Shown here one piece after another: positions 1 through 8,745 of a stretch of DNA of 64,000 nucleotides. Made by a program: the position numbers and the translations under genes. This stretch comes from Geminocystis herdmanii PCC 6308 (lineage in GTDB: Bacteria > Cyanobacteriota > Cyanobacteriia > Cyanobacteriales > Cyanobacteriaceae), in assembly GCF_000332235.1 (NCBI RefSeq), contig NZ_CM001775.1, positions 1,171,630 through 1,235,629 on the forward strand. The letters run 5' to 3'. Each line of letters opens with the position of its first letter. Position 1 is the stretch's first letter. The notes under the pieces were generated by a model. That model was not told the DNA's origin. It made no database searches and was given only the letters and a program-made list of their open reading frames with translations.

Positions 1-852
1 ATTAAATTATCGGGTTTAGACTTTTCTTTTCCTAGTAAAATTCGGGGAGAAAAGTTACATCAAGTGAGAGTAGTTCCCAAAAATAACTACTATATCATAG
101 AGGTAATTTATGAAAAAGAGGAGGTAAAACCAAAAGATAAAACAGAAAAAATAGCTGCTATAGATTTAGGCATAAACAATTTAATAGCGTTAACATCAAA
201 TCAGCAAGGATTCACCCCAATTCTGATTAACGGGCGGATATTAAAGAGCATAAATCAATTTTATAATCTCAAAAAAGCTAAATTACAAAAACAACTGCCA
301 TTGGGACAATATTGGTCAAATCGTCTAAGTTTGTTAACAAGAAAAAGAGAGGAAAAAATAAATGATTACTTTCATAAAGTAAGTAGTTATTTAGTAAATC
401 TGTTATTAGAGTCAGAAATAGATACTTTAGTAATAGGAAAAAATAAAAACTGGAAACAAAAAGTGGAATTGGGAAAAAGAAATAATCAAAATTTTACGAG
501 TATTCCCCATAATAAATTGATAGAAAAAATAAAATATAAATGTCAATTAGTGGGAATAACAGTAATAGAAAGAGAGGAATCCTATACAAGTGTAGCCAGT
601 TTTTTAGACTTAGATGAAATGCCGACTTATGGGGTTGTAAGAGAGGAAGAAAAAGTAAAATTTAGTGGCAGAAGAATAAAAAGAGGTTTATATCGTAGTG
701 GCAGTGGAAAACTGATCAATGCTGATGTAAATGCAAGTTATAACATATTGAGAAAAGCATTCCCTAAAGCATTTGTGGAAGGGATAGAGAGGTGCGTAGT
801 TCACCCCCGGTTGGTAACATCAACGAAACAAAAGATGAAGGTGAGTACCTGA
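1..852 (+). CDS. tnpB: IS200/IS605-family TnpB (OrfB), 5'-partial at window edge
   Basis: RNA-guided RuvC-like nuclease of IS605-type elements. The reading frame is open to base 1, so the GTG at 64 is probably internal and the N-terminal part lies outside the window. Counting from 64, RuvC-I is AIDLGINNL (D34) and RuvC-III is NADVNASYNILR (D221). The RuvC-II stretch reads TLVIGKNKNWK with Gly where the Glu normally sits; E172 in EESYTSVASF could substitute. The CxxC zinc ribbon of classical TnpB is absent, and SFLDLDEMPTYG takes its place, as in one lineage of the family. No tnpA is visible. A hairpin AGTCAA/TTGACT at 864-883 just downstream may belong to the element's right end (weak). Confidence 0.9.
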   Translation: MKLSGLDFSFPSKIRGEKLHQVRVVPKNNYYIIEVIYEKEEVKPKDKTEKIAAIDLGINNLIALTSNQQGFTPILINGRILKSINQFYNLKKAKLQKQLPLGQYWSNRLSLLTRKREEKINDYFHKVSSYLVNLLLESEIDTLVIGKNKNWKQKVELGKRNNQNFTSIPHNKLIEKIKYKCQLVGITVIEREESYTSVASFLDLDEMPTYGVVREEEKVKFSGRRIKRGLYRSGSGKLINADVNASYNILRKAFPKAFVEGIERCVVHPRLVTSTKQKMKVST

Positions 853-960
853 AATGGACTTCAAGTCAATGTTATATTTGACTATATTTTTTGGAACTAT
901 TATAAATACTATGGGATGATAATTAAACTTTTATAAACGGGGAAATAGGGAAATATTTTT

Positions 961-1058
961 AATTCTCAATTCTCAATTCTCAATTCTCAATTCTCGATTC
1001 TCAATTCTCAATTCTCAATTCTCAATTCTCAATTCTCAATTCTCAATTCTCAATTCTC
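961..1058. repeat. Heptanucleotide tandem repeat, 14 copies
   Basis: Fourteen head-to-tail copies of AATTCTC, one with an A-to-G change. They resemble the short tandemly repeated repetitive (STRR) heptamers known from cyanobacteria. The array ends four bases before the ATG at 1063, so it occupies the whole ribosome-binding region of the penicillin-binding protein gene. Confidence 0.95.
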
Positions 1059-1062
1059 ACCT

Positions 1063-3309
1063 ATGGATAATCGATCGAGCGGTACAGAATCTTATATAAG
1101 TAAAGTAGTAACGACTATTTGGCATAATGTCCAAAATCAGTTACCGATTCCTCGTTTAAAGCCGAATGCAAGGGTAGCTGGAATTTACGTCAAAAATGGA
1201 CAAGAAAAACACCGCTCTTTTTATCCTTTGTTGGGCGATCGATATATCATAGGTAGAAGCACTAAAAGTTGTGATATTGTTATCCGCAGTGCCATTATCA
1301 GTCAAACCCACTGCGTCATCGAAAGAGATACTAATAACCCCGAAAAATTTATTATTCGTGACTTAAATTCTACAAATGGCGTTTATTTAGGCAATCAACG
1401 CTATCAATCCCTTACCCTTGAGCATAACGATCGTATCACATTAGGACCTCCAGAATTAGCCGATGTCATTGAGATACATTTTGATAAATCTCTCCCTAAA
1501 TGGTTAACCCTTGCCCGTTATGGTTTAATCAGTAGTGGTATTGGCGTATTGTTACTTATGGTTTGGTTGGGTTTTCAGTGGAGTCAATATGACGTTTATC
1601 CTATCCCTGATCATGTGGGCGGTTCAACAGTAGTGTATGGTGATGATGGTAAAACCTTACTTTCTCCCCGTATCGATTCTCCTCATCGAGAGTTAGATAG
1701 TTTACAAGAATTTTCCCCCTACTTACCCCAAGCCTTAATGGCATCGGAAGACAGTCGCTATTATTGGCATTTTGGGGTTGATCCTATCGGCATACTCAGG
1801 GCAATATTAATTAATAAACAGGGAGAAACTCAACAGGGTGCTAGTACTATAACTCAACAACTAGCTCGAAGTATCTATCCCGATGTGGGCAGAGAAAATA
1901 ATTTACAGCGCAAACTGCGAGAAATGATAGTAGCAACCAAGCTAGAAGCAGTTTACAGCAAAGATGAAATTATGAAAACCTATCTTAATCGTGTTTATCT
2001 GGGGGTGCATTTATACGGTTTTGAAGATGCTGCCCAATTTTATTTTGGCAAATCCGCCAGAGACTTAGACTTAGTAGAATCTGCTACCCTCGTGGCAATT
2101 TTACCCGCCCCCAATGCCTATAACCCTGTACAAGATTACGATACAGCGATTCAATTCCGTAATCGAGTTATTGAAAGAATGCTCAATTTAGGCATGATAA
2201 CCAAAGAAGAAGCATCTAAGGCTAGACGATCGAGAATTTATCTTAGCCCAAAAGCGCAGGAAACTTTATCAAATATTTTAGCACCCTATTACTATAGTTA
2301 CGTCTTTCAAGAAATGAATCGCCTATTGGGTAGTAATTTGACACAAGAAGGAGATTTTATCATTGAAACCGCCTTAAACCCCAAAATTCAAGCTATAGCT
2401 GAAGAGAGCCTGAAAAATCATCTTGCTACTAATGGAAAACAAAACAACTTCTCTCAAGGTGCGATCGCCACTATTCGAGGCAAAAATGGAGAAATAGTCG
2501 CCTTAGTAGGAGGAAAAGACTATCGAGAAAGTCAGTTTAATCGAGCTACTCAAGCCAAAAGACAACCCGGCTCAACTTTTAAGGTTTTTGCCTATACAGC
2601 CGCCCTAGAAGCAGGAATTTCCGCAAATAAGAGCTATTCTTGCTCCCCTCTCCGATGGCAAGGATTCACCTATCGAGGTTGTGAAAGAACGGGGGGAGGT
2701 ACTAATATGTATGTAGGCATGGCTCAGTCAGAAAATGCGATCGCGCTAAGAATTGCTAAAGATGTAGGCTTAAATAAAGTAGTAGAAACAGCGAAAAAAT
2801 TAGGTATCAAATCAGAGTTAAAAGCCGTACCCGGTTTAATATTAGGACAAAGTGAAGTAACAGTCTTAGAAATTACGGGCGCTTATACTCCTTTTGCGAA
2901 TCAAGGCATTTGGTCACGTCCCCACGCTATAAGAGTAATTCGAGATGGGAGAGATTGTGAAGATTTTGAAAAACATAACACCTGCCGAGAAATTTACCGT
3001 TTCAATGAGAATAAAGACGAGCAAAAACAAGTTATTAATTCCAAAATTGCCCAAACCATGAATACGATGTTACGACAGGTAATTACTTCAGGCACGGGGA
3101 GAAGTGCATCCGTAGGCAAAGATGAAGCAGGAAAAACAGGCACAACCAATAAAGGCGTTGACTTGTGGTTTATAGGCTACGTCACTCAAGATAATCTTGT
3201 GACGGGCATTTGGTTAGGCAATGATAATAATTCACCTACCAATAGTAGTAGTGGACAAGCAGCGATATTATGGGGTAATTATATGAAAAAGGCATTAGCA
3301 ATTAATTAG
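1063..3309 (+). CDS. Class A penicillin-binding protein with N-terminal FHA domain
   Basis: Bifunctional peptidoglycan synthase (glycosyltransferase plus DD-transpeptidase), anchored in the plasma membrane. In order: FHA phosphothreonine-binding domain at about 41-135 (YIIGRSTKSCDIVI, LNSTNGVYL), one membrane helix at about 154-172, a GT51 domain beginning at ASEDSRYYWHFGVD (Glu229), then a transpeptidase with STFK (Ser504), SEN (Ser556) and KTGT (Lys691). All three transpeptidase motifs are intact. The FHA domain suggests control by Ser/Thr kinases, of which two are encoded in this window; that link is inference. Only heptamer repeats precede the ATG and no Shine-Dalgarno sequence is visible. 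Confidence 0.95.
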   Translation: MDNRSSGTESYISKVVTTIWHNVQNQLPIPRLKPNARVAGIYVKNGQEKHRSFYPLLGDRYIIGRSTKSCDIVIRSAIISQTHCVIERDTNNPEKFIIRDLNSTNGVYLGNQRYQSLTLEHNDRITLGPPELADVIEIHFDKSLPKWLTLARYGLISSGIGVLLLMVWLGFQWSQYDVYPIPDHVGGSTVVYGDDGKTLLSPRIDSPHRELDSLQEFSPYLPQALMASEDSRYYWHFGVDPIGILRAILINKQGETQQGASTITQQLARSIYPDVGRENNLQRKLREMIVATKLEAVYSKDEIMKTYLNRVYLGVHLYGFEDAAQFYFGKSARDLDLVESATLVAILPAPNAYNPVQDYDTAIQFRNRVIERMLNLGMITKEEASKARRSRIYLSPKAQETLSNILAPYYYSYVFQEMNRLLGSNLTQEGDFIIETALNPKIQAIAEESLKNHLATNGKQNNFSQGAIATIRGKNGEIVALVGGKDYRESQFNRATQAKRQPGSTFKVFAYTAALEAGISANKSYSCSPLRWQGFTYRGCERTGGGTNMYVGMAQSENAIALRIAKDVGLNKVVETAKKLGIKSELKAVPGLILGQSEVTVLEITGAYTPFANQGIWSRPHAIRVIRDGRDCEDFEKHNTCREIYRFNENKDEQKQVINSKIAQTMNTMLRQVITSGTGRSASVGKDEAGKTGTTNKGVDLWFIGYVTQDNLVTGIWLGNDNNSPTNSSSGQAAILWGNYMKKALAIN

Positions 3310-3347
3310 GTGTTTTTAAAAAGTTTTTTGGAGAAGTCTAATATGTT

Positions 3348-3364
3348 GGTGGGTAATACCCACC
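3348..3364. terminator. Perfect palindrome between convergent genes
   Basis: GGTGGGTAATACCCACC is an 8-bp perfect stem around one base. It lies between the convergent ends of the PBP gene (3309) and the Rpn-type gene (3376), so it could terminate both. Related palindromes occur at 17571 and 18323, so it also belongs to a dispersed repeat family. Confidence 0.55.
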
Positions 3365-3375
3365 CTACTTTGTTA

Positions 3376-4149
3376 TCAATCCTTCGTTAAAGTTTGGGCT
3401 AACTCCTCAATAGTATCTTGGGGTAAACCTGTTAACATTACCACTTGTTCGATCGTCATTTCATTTCTGAGCAAATTGAGTGCAACTTCTAATTTACCTT
3501 CCAATTGACCTTTAATTTCTCCTTCTCGGAGTATTTCTTGGTAAATTACTGATTCTTTCATAATGTCGCTCCTTAATATTTGTTTAATGGTTGTCTCGTT
3601 TAAAACTAATCCCGCTAAAATACTGGATATTGCTAATAAGTTGTTTTTTGTCGTGGTATCAGACTCTTGTTTAATAGTTTGAGCTATCTGGGTTAATACC
3701 ATTTTAGGATTTTCTCCTGACGATAGCACTGCTAAAGGTAATAAACCTAATTGAGTCATAAATAATTCGGGTGGTTGCTCCCAAAGTCGAATTACATCAA
3801 ATTCATGGTAGGTTTTCTCTAAGCGGAAATTATTTTGTTGTGCTAATTCAGAAGCAGTTTTTCGCAGATAAATTACTACTTGTTTCATCTGTTTTTGGGG
3901 ATAACGGCGATATACCCTCAATCGATAATCAATCATCCGAAATGCCATTGTTTCATCGGTGTCCGTTTGAAATTCTAGATGTAAAACTAGGTTTTCCGAT
4001 TGTAATAAAATAAGAGAATCTGCCCGAATTGGTTGCAATGATAACTCAGTGGGTTTTAATTCTGTTAAAGTGACTTTATAGCCTAATAGCCATTGGGCAA
4101 AGTCTTCGCTATAGTTTTCGGCTAAAAATTTGCATACGTTATCAAACAT
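3376..4149 (-). CDS. Rpn-family / PD-(D/E)XK nuclease-like protein
   Basis: Resembles the Rpn (recombination-promoting nuclease) or putative-transposase family that is abundant in cyanobacteria. The N-terminal half has the PD-(D/E)XK pattern: Asp44 in RADSLILL, then Glu59-x-Gln61 in LHLEFQTD, followed by the conserved YRLRVYRRYP stretch. The C-terminal part has the helical segment REGEIKGQLEGKLEVALNLL and a short helix-turn-helix-like tail. Length (257 aa) is about normal. A degraded relative lies at 27885-28398. The cellular role is not established. Confidence 0.75.
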   Translation of the reverse strand: MFDNVCKFLAENYSEDFAQWLLGYKVTLTELKPTELSLQPIRADSLILLQSENLVLHLEFQTDTDETMAFRMIDYRLRVYRRYPQKQMKQVVIYLRKTASELAQQNNFRLEKTYHEFDVIRLWEQPPELFMTQLGLLPLAVLSSGENPKMVLTQIAQTIKQESDTTTKNNLLAISSILAGLVLNETTIKQILRSDIMKESVIYQEILREGEIKGQLEGKLEVALNLLRNEMTIEQVVMLTGLPQDTIEELAQTLTKD

Positions 4150-4353
4150 GAATTTTATTGAGATATTTATTTTTAAATTAAAGCAAAATATCTATTTTTG
4201 TAAAATTATGTCGTTATGATAAATGCCTAAAGGCATCACTATAAATAGTGAATGAGAATGTTGTCATAAAATTTAATAATTGTTTTATGAAAAAAAACTT
4301 ATAATACAGGGTGTCTTGAATAATTATCGTTTTCAATTTCAGAAGATTAGTTT

Positions 4354-5310
4354 ATGGCGTTACCTCAACAACTAAAGTGGCTTTGGGTAGTTTTATTGTT
4401 TATACCCGTCATTTTGACTACTAAAATTCAGTTTTCCTGTTATCCCTTGATTACTAACGGAAATTTACCTCCAGTATGTTATCAACAACCGAAGATTTCT
4501 CAGATTATTACAGATAGTCATACTCACGGTACTGTCTTGTATAATATTGCTTTAACTTCCAGTGATAGAGGTGTTTTAAGGCAATTATCGTCAAATTCGG
4601 ATATACCTAGAGTTGATTATGATTCTCAAAAACTTCAGGTAGAAATATTGGGTAATAAAAATACTCCTCCTGATTTATCAGAAAGTATTTTTAAGAATCT
4701 GATTGATAGTCAAGTACCTTTGTCAGTCCCACTGTTAAAAAGATTAGCTCTAAATCCCAATACTAGCGACTCGATTTTAGAGTATCTAATTTTAAAGTTT
4801 GGTAACGATGATATTAATTTTTCTATCAGCAATCGATCTCAACTTTCTTTACCTATAATTCAATTACTCTATGAATATACCATACAGTACGGTTCTAAGA
4901 GAAAGTATTATATATTCTCGGCTATAGCATCTCAACAAAATGCACCACCAAAGATACTTCAAGAATTGTTAGATAAAGCACAAAATCTTGAAAAATCAGA
5001 AGATGAAAACGGATGCCTTATTTATCAAGGATTATCGGAAAATCTTACCTTAAAAGAGAAACTAGGAGGAAGAAAAGCTCAACTTATTGAAGATCGATCG
5101 AACCCAGAAAATTGTAAAAAAAAACCGTGTAAATCGACAACAAGAAGAAATGTAACATGGGGCTTAATTGCTGGAGGTGTAGTGATTGGAACAGTTTTAG
5201 TGATTGGTAGCGGAGGATTATTAGCACCCATCGCTCTCGGTGCAGGAGCTTTAACTGCGGGTACAGTTTATGTCGCAGGAGAATTTCTCAGTCAATGCCC
5301 ACCCCATTGA
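4354..5310 (+). CDS. Membrane protein with LRV/HEAT-like helical repeats, function unknown
   Basis: No family recognised with certainty. An N-terminal hydrophobic helix (about residues 9-27) is followed by a soluble region with repeats such as LALNPNTSDSILEYLI and IASQQNAPPKILQELL. These look like leucine-rich-variant or HEAT-type two-helix repeats. A Gly/Ala-rich C-terminal hydrophobic segment (about 270-312) is probably a second membrane anchor. It lies upstream of another small membrane protein and an ABC half-transporter on the same strand, so a shared role is possible but unproven. A TATAAT at 4300-4305 is a candidate -10 element. Confidence 0.6.
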   Translation: MALPQQLKWLWVVLLFIPVILTTKIQFSCYPLITNGNLPPVCYQQPKISQIITDSHTHGTVLYNIALTSSDRGVLRQLSSNSDIPRVDYDSQKLQVEILGNKNTPPDLSESIFKNLIDSQVPLSVPLLKRLALNPNTSDSILEYLILKFGNDDINFSISNRSQLSLPIIQLLYEYTIQYGSKRKYYIFSAIASQQNAPPKILQELLDKAQNLEKSEDENGCLIYQGLSENLTLKEKLGGRKAQLIEDRSNPENCKKKPCKSTTRRNVTWGLIAGGVVIGTVLVIGSGGLLAPIALGAGALTAGTVYVAGEFLSQCPPH

Positions 5311-5320
5311 TTACTTTTTT

Positions 5321-5344
5321 GTCATTGCGAGGCACGAAGCAATC
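5321..5344 (+). repeat. Dispersed 24-bp repeat, copy 1
   Basis: A 24-bp element beginning GTCATTGCGAGGCACG. An exact inverted copy lies at 7415-7438 and a diverged copy at 25681-25704. Copies 1 and 2 bracket the genes at 5398-7395 in opposite orientation. Confidence 0.85.
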
Positions 5345-5397
5345 TGAATCACCTTAATTTTTCTTATGCAAACTTAGTTAAAAACAAGGAGTAAATT

Positions 5398-5775
5398 ATG
5401 TTCAACGAAAATACAAATCTCAAAAGTCTTTTAGAGAAACCTATCAACAGAATTATTATTGCAGTAGGTGCGATCGCACTATTTTTAATCATCCTCATTT
5501 GGATCATAGCAACACTATATAATGTCGATACTCCCCCCGTTTGTCTTTCCGTTACAGAAGGGTGTAACCCATTGGACATACAAGAAGTTTCTGGTAACTC
5601 ACATCCTATTCTTATTAGTCCTTTTCCGGTTAGTCTAATTTCAGGGGGACTTTCCACAGTGGCATTAGGAGTATTAATTGGGGTAGGTTTTTTGGAATTG
5701 CCGATCGTCTTTGCCTTAGCAGGAGGAGTAGCTTTTGCCAGTTTGACTTATACCACCTTACAAGTATTGTATTAA
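5398..5775 (+). CDS. Small membrane protein, function unknown
   Basis: 125 residues with a hydrophobic helix at about 20-42, a polar central loop containing two Cys (CLSVTEGCNP), and two more hydrophobic stretches from about residue 80 to the C-terminus. The hydrophobic layout recalls the C-terminal end of the preceding protein. It sits 90 bp upstream of the ABC half-transporter and is probably co-transcribed with it. GGAG lies at a good distance before the ATG. I recognise no family. Confidence 0.6.
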   Translation: MFNENTNLKSLLEKPINRIIIAVGAIALFLIILIWIIATLYNVDTPPVCLSVTEGCNPLDIQEVSGNSHPILISPFPVSLISGGLSTVALGVLIGVGFLELPIVFALAGGVAFASLTYTTLQVLY

Positions 5776-5865
5776 ATATTTACAACTAACCCTCATTAGA
5801 CGATCGTAAAACAGGCAAGATGCCTGTGTATTTACCAAATATTTATTGTAAAAAAAGAGCAGATT

Positions 5866-7395
5866 ATGAACGTATTAGAATTTAAAAATGTTAGCTACCA
5901 AAGAGAGGGAATGAATTCCCCTTTAAAAGATGTAAATTTTACCATTGAACAAGGTGAGTTAGTCCAATTAAAAGGCAGTAATGGAGCAGGAAAATCTACC
6001 ATCATTGACTTTATTTTAGGCATTCGAGAACCCGATAGCGGAGAAATAACCATTTTTAATGAATCCCCCACTGACTTAAAACATAAATTTAAAACAGGGA
6101 CAGTAATTCAAAATTTAACATTTCCTAATGGCATTAAATTAAGAAAATGGATTAACTTAATCGAAAGTCATTATCCCAAAGTCAAAGAAAAAGTAAACTC
6201 ATCTTTACAAAAATTAGAAAATCAAGAACAAAATGAGGACTTAAGGCAGAATAAATATAATTGTGAATTTTCTGGAGGACAACAAAGAAAAATTTCTTTT
6301 GCCCTTGCCCAAGCAGGAAATCCAGATTTTCTAATTTTGGACGAACCCACGAGTAATTTATCCCCTGAAAATTGTCAAAAAATTGGGCAACAAATTCAAG
6401 AGTTTAGCAATGAAGGTAAAACTATTTTACTTGTTGATTGGACTTCGGAAATAGGAGTAAATCCCCATAAAACTTTAATCTTAGAAAATGGACAAGTTAC
6501 AGTAGAAAAAGGTATATCCTTAGAAAAATTAGAATCCAAACAATCTCAACATGAGGAGAAAAAACCTAGTCTATTTCACTGGATAGGCTTATTATTTCAA
6601 CATATTAATTTTAACATTTATCAAACCATCCAACTTGATAAAAGATACCTCATAATATCTTTATTTATCACTGTTGTCTATGCTGGTTTTATTTCCTATA
6701 TCCCCCGTATATTCCCATTAGAGGGTACAGGTATTAGTCATTCTTTTATTGTTGCTAATGCCTATTCTTTTTATTTAGCATTAATGGCGATCACAATTAC
6801 AGGAAATACTATTTCGATCGAGCGTCAAAATGAGACGTTAAATAAAATATTAAAAATACTACCTTTACCTCCCGTAATTTATCTTTCTGCAAAAGTAATT
6901 GCATCTTTATTAATCGTAACTATTCTCACTTTTTTCATGGTTGGAATAACAGTTTTATTAAGTGATATTCCTTCATCGGAGTTACTAATTTTATCCTTTG
7001 GTTTTATACTAGGGGTGATACCTTTTCTCTTTTTAGGAGTAGCATTAGGTTATTTCTTTGGACAAAAAGTGATTCAATCAATAGCATTAGTTAGTTGCTT
7101 TTCATTAATGCTTCCCCTTTATCTCGCCAATATATTAGAACCTTTTAAAAATGCTTTAGAACAATCTAGTAAATGGATTAAATGGTTTAATGTTGGGGAA
7201 TTATTAAGCAACTATTTTGCTACTTTATCACCCTTTTATCATAATATTCAATTACTATTATATTTTGAAAAAGAACAACATTACGATCTTTATACCAATA
7301 TCCATAAAATGTGGGTAATTCTGTATATCGTTTTTACTTTAATTGTCGCCTTATGGGCTTATCAAACAGTCGTGAAAAAAGATGCTAAGGCATAA
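5866..7395 (+). CDS. ABC half-transporter: ATPase fused to ABC-2-type permease
   Basis: ATP-binding cassette in residues 1-225 and an ABC-2-like membrane domain in about 265-505, a G-subfamily order in one chain. Walker A is GSNGAGKST (37-45), the signature is FSGGQQRK (from 135) and Walker B is FLILDE (to 160). The switch His expected after Walker B is not seen: the strand reads ILLVDWTSEIG. The D-loop is NLSP rather than NLD. Six hydrophobic segments follow. The substrate is unknown. The two upstream membrane proteins are plausible partners, and dispersed repeats flank the group in inverted orientation. Confidence 0.85.
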   Translation: MNVLEFKNVSYQREGMNSPLKDVNFTIEQGELVQLKGSNGAGKSTIIDFILGIREPDSGEITIFNESPTDLKHKFKTGTVIQNLTFPNGIKLRKWINLIESHYPKVKEKVNSSLQKLENQEQNEDLRQNKYNCEFSGGQQRKISFALAQAGNPDFLILDEPTSNLSPENCQKIGQQIQEFSNEGKTILLVDWTSEIGVNPHKTLILENGQVTVEKGISLEKLESKQSQHEEKKPSLFHWIGLLFQHINFNIYQTIQLDKRYLIISLFITVVYAGFISYIPRIFPLEGTGISHSFIVANAYSFYLALMAITITGNTISIERQNETLNKILKILPLPPVIYLSAKVIASLLIVTILTFFMVGITVLLSDIPSSELLILSFGFILGVIPFLFLGVALGYFFGQKVIQSIALVSCFSLMLPLYLANILEPFKNALEQSSKWIKWFNVGELLSNYFATLSPFYHNIQLLLYFEKEQHYDLYTNIHKMWVILYIVFTLIVALWAYQTVVKKDAKA

Positions 7396-7414
7396 ACAAA
7401 TTTCCTTTTTAAGA

Positions 7415-7438
7415 GATTGCTTCGTGCCTCGCAATGAC
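7415..7438 (-). repeat. Dispersed 24-bp repeat, copy 2 (inverted)
   Basis: Exact reverse complement of 5321-5344, placed 20 bp after the ABC gene stop codon. It is imperfectly self-complementary and could also act in transcription termination. Confidence 0.85.
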
Positions 7439-7658
7439 AACTAAAAGAATAAATAATTAATTTTCTTGGATGTTTGAAGTCGCTTTAGCAGACTTTGGCT
7501 ATTAGCTTTGTCAATTTATTGCAAAGCGGTTTATGGGTTTAAACGCTTATCTCGCAAAGAAATAAATTTCATTGCTAACAGCTTAACTCTACTAAAGTGA
7601 GTTTATTTTTATCATTCTGTTTTTTTTTCTAATAATCAATTAAAATGTATTTCTTACC

Positions 7659-8048
7659 ATGAATAACATCAATGATTTAGTATCTAATGCAGTGCAATCC
7701 AGCTTACAATCTTTTTGGAATAACTGGATGAGTAACCATCGTAACCTTGCTTTTTTTATTTCCCATCCAATTATTAGTCTTACTTTGTTCATTATCTTAA
7801 TCTTAACTCTTTGGGGAATTATTCAGCAAATTCCGTATCTTTTAGTTAAGTTTTGGGTAGTAATTTTAAAGTCTCCTTTTAACTTAGGAAAATCTTTATT
7901 AACGACTAATAATAATGATGCAATTACATCGTCATTGAATGTAAATCAAGCAAAATTATTACAGGAAATATTAACTCAATTAGAAGCTATTAAAAATGAG
8001 CAAATAAATATCCGAAAAGAGTTGGAAGACTCAAAAAAAATAGCATAA
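7659..8048 (+). CDS. Single-pass membrane protein with C-terminal coiled coil, unknown
   Basis: 129 residues. An N-terminal amphipathic stretch is followed by one strong hydrophobic segment (about 33-55) and a second weaker one. A charged C-terminal helix (QAKLLQEILTQLEAIKNEQ) looks like a coiled coil. No known domain is recognised. It is preceded by 263 bp of non-coding DNA and followed by a palindrome at 8074, so it is probably transcribed alone. Confidence 0.55.
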   Translation: MNNINDLVSNAVQSSLQSFWNNWMSNHRNLAFFISHPIISLTLFIILILTLWGIIQQIPYLLVKFWVVILKSPFNLGKSLLTTNNNDAITSSLNVNQAKLLQEILTQLEAIKNEQINIRKELEDSKKIA

Positions 8049-8073
8049 TCTTTAATATTTTTTGGTGGGGATT

Positions 8074-8094
8074 GGGCAGAAAAATTTTCTGCCC
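8074..8094. terminator. Perfect 10-bp stem palindrome
   Basis: GGGCAGAAAA, one A, then TTTTCTGCCC, located 26 bp after the stop codon at 8048. It is a plausible bidirectional terminator separating that gene from the Uma2 cluster. Confidence 0.55.
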
Positions 8095-8162
8095 CTACAA
8101 TCTTTGTGTGCTACATCAGTATAATGCACTATATTAAATAATAACAATTAGGGTAAAAAATT

Positions 8163-8735
8163 ATGAGTAACCTAACTATTGATTGTCGATCGATCGAATT
8201 AACCCATGATAAATTTTATCAATTATGTGTCAATAATCGTAACCTTAAATTTGAGAAGAATAGTAAAGGAGATTTAGTTATTATGTCACCAGTAGGAGAT
8301 ATTAGCAGTAACTGCAATATTGAAATTGCCTATCAATTACAAGCATGGAGTCGTCAAAATACGAAGGGGATTGCTTTTGATTCTTCTGCTGGTTTTATCT
8401 TACCAAATAACGCCATTAGATCGCCCGATGCGTCTTGGATTTCTTTGGAAAAATGGCAATTAATTCCTGATGAAGAAAAAGAAAAATTTGCTCGTATTTG
8501 CCCTGATTTTATCATTGAATTAATGTCTCCCAGTGATAGTTTAAAAGATACTCAAGAAAAAATGAAAGAATATCAGGAAAACGGTTGTAAATTAGGTTGG
8601 TTAATTAACAGAAAAAATCATCAAGTCGAGATTTATCGAGAAAATCAAACAGTAGAAATATTAGACAACCCTAACACTTTATCAGGAGAAAATATTTTAG
8701 TTAATTTTGTGTTAAATTTAGAACTTATTTGGTAG
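8163..8735 (+). CDS. Uma2-family (DUF820) putative endonuclease, copy 1 of 3
   Basis: 190 residues with the Uma2 PD-(D/E)XK pattern: LVIMSPVGDIS, SPDASWIS, PDFIIELMSPSD and the ending KMKEYQENGCKLGWLINR. Uma2 proteins are extremely numerous in cyanobacteria, and their role is uncertain. This is the first of three tandem copies with a 583-bp period. The copies are nearly identical except for residues about 51-74, here NIEIAYQLQAWSRQNTKGIA. The sequence GGTAAAAAATT before the ATG is repeated before each copy. Confidence 0.9.
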   Translation: MSNLTIDCRSIELTHDKFYQLCVNNRNLKFEKNSKGDLVIMSPVGDISSNCNIEIAYQLQAWSRQNTKGIAFDSSAGFILPNNAIRSPDASWISLEKWQLIPDEEKEKFARICPDFIIELMSPSDSLKDTQEKMKEYQENGCKLGWLINRKNHQVEIYRENQTVEILDNPNTLSGENILVNFVLNLELIW

Positions 8736-8745
8736 GTAAAAAATT

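Noticed and set aside
961-1058. Possible CRISPR array in the heptamer run
   Set aside because: Units are 7 bp without spacers. No cas gene is in the window.
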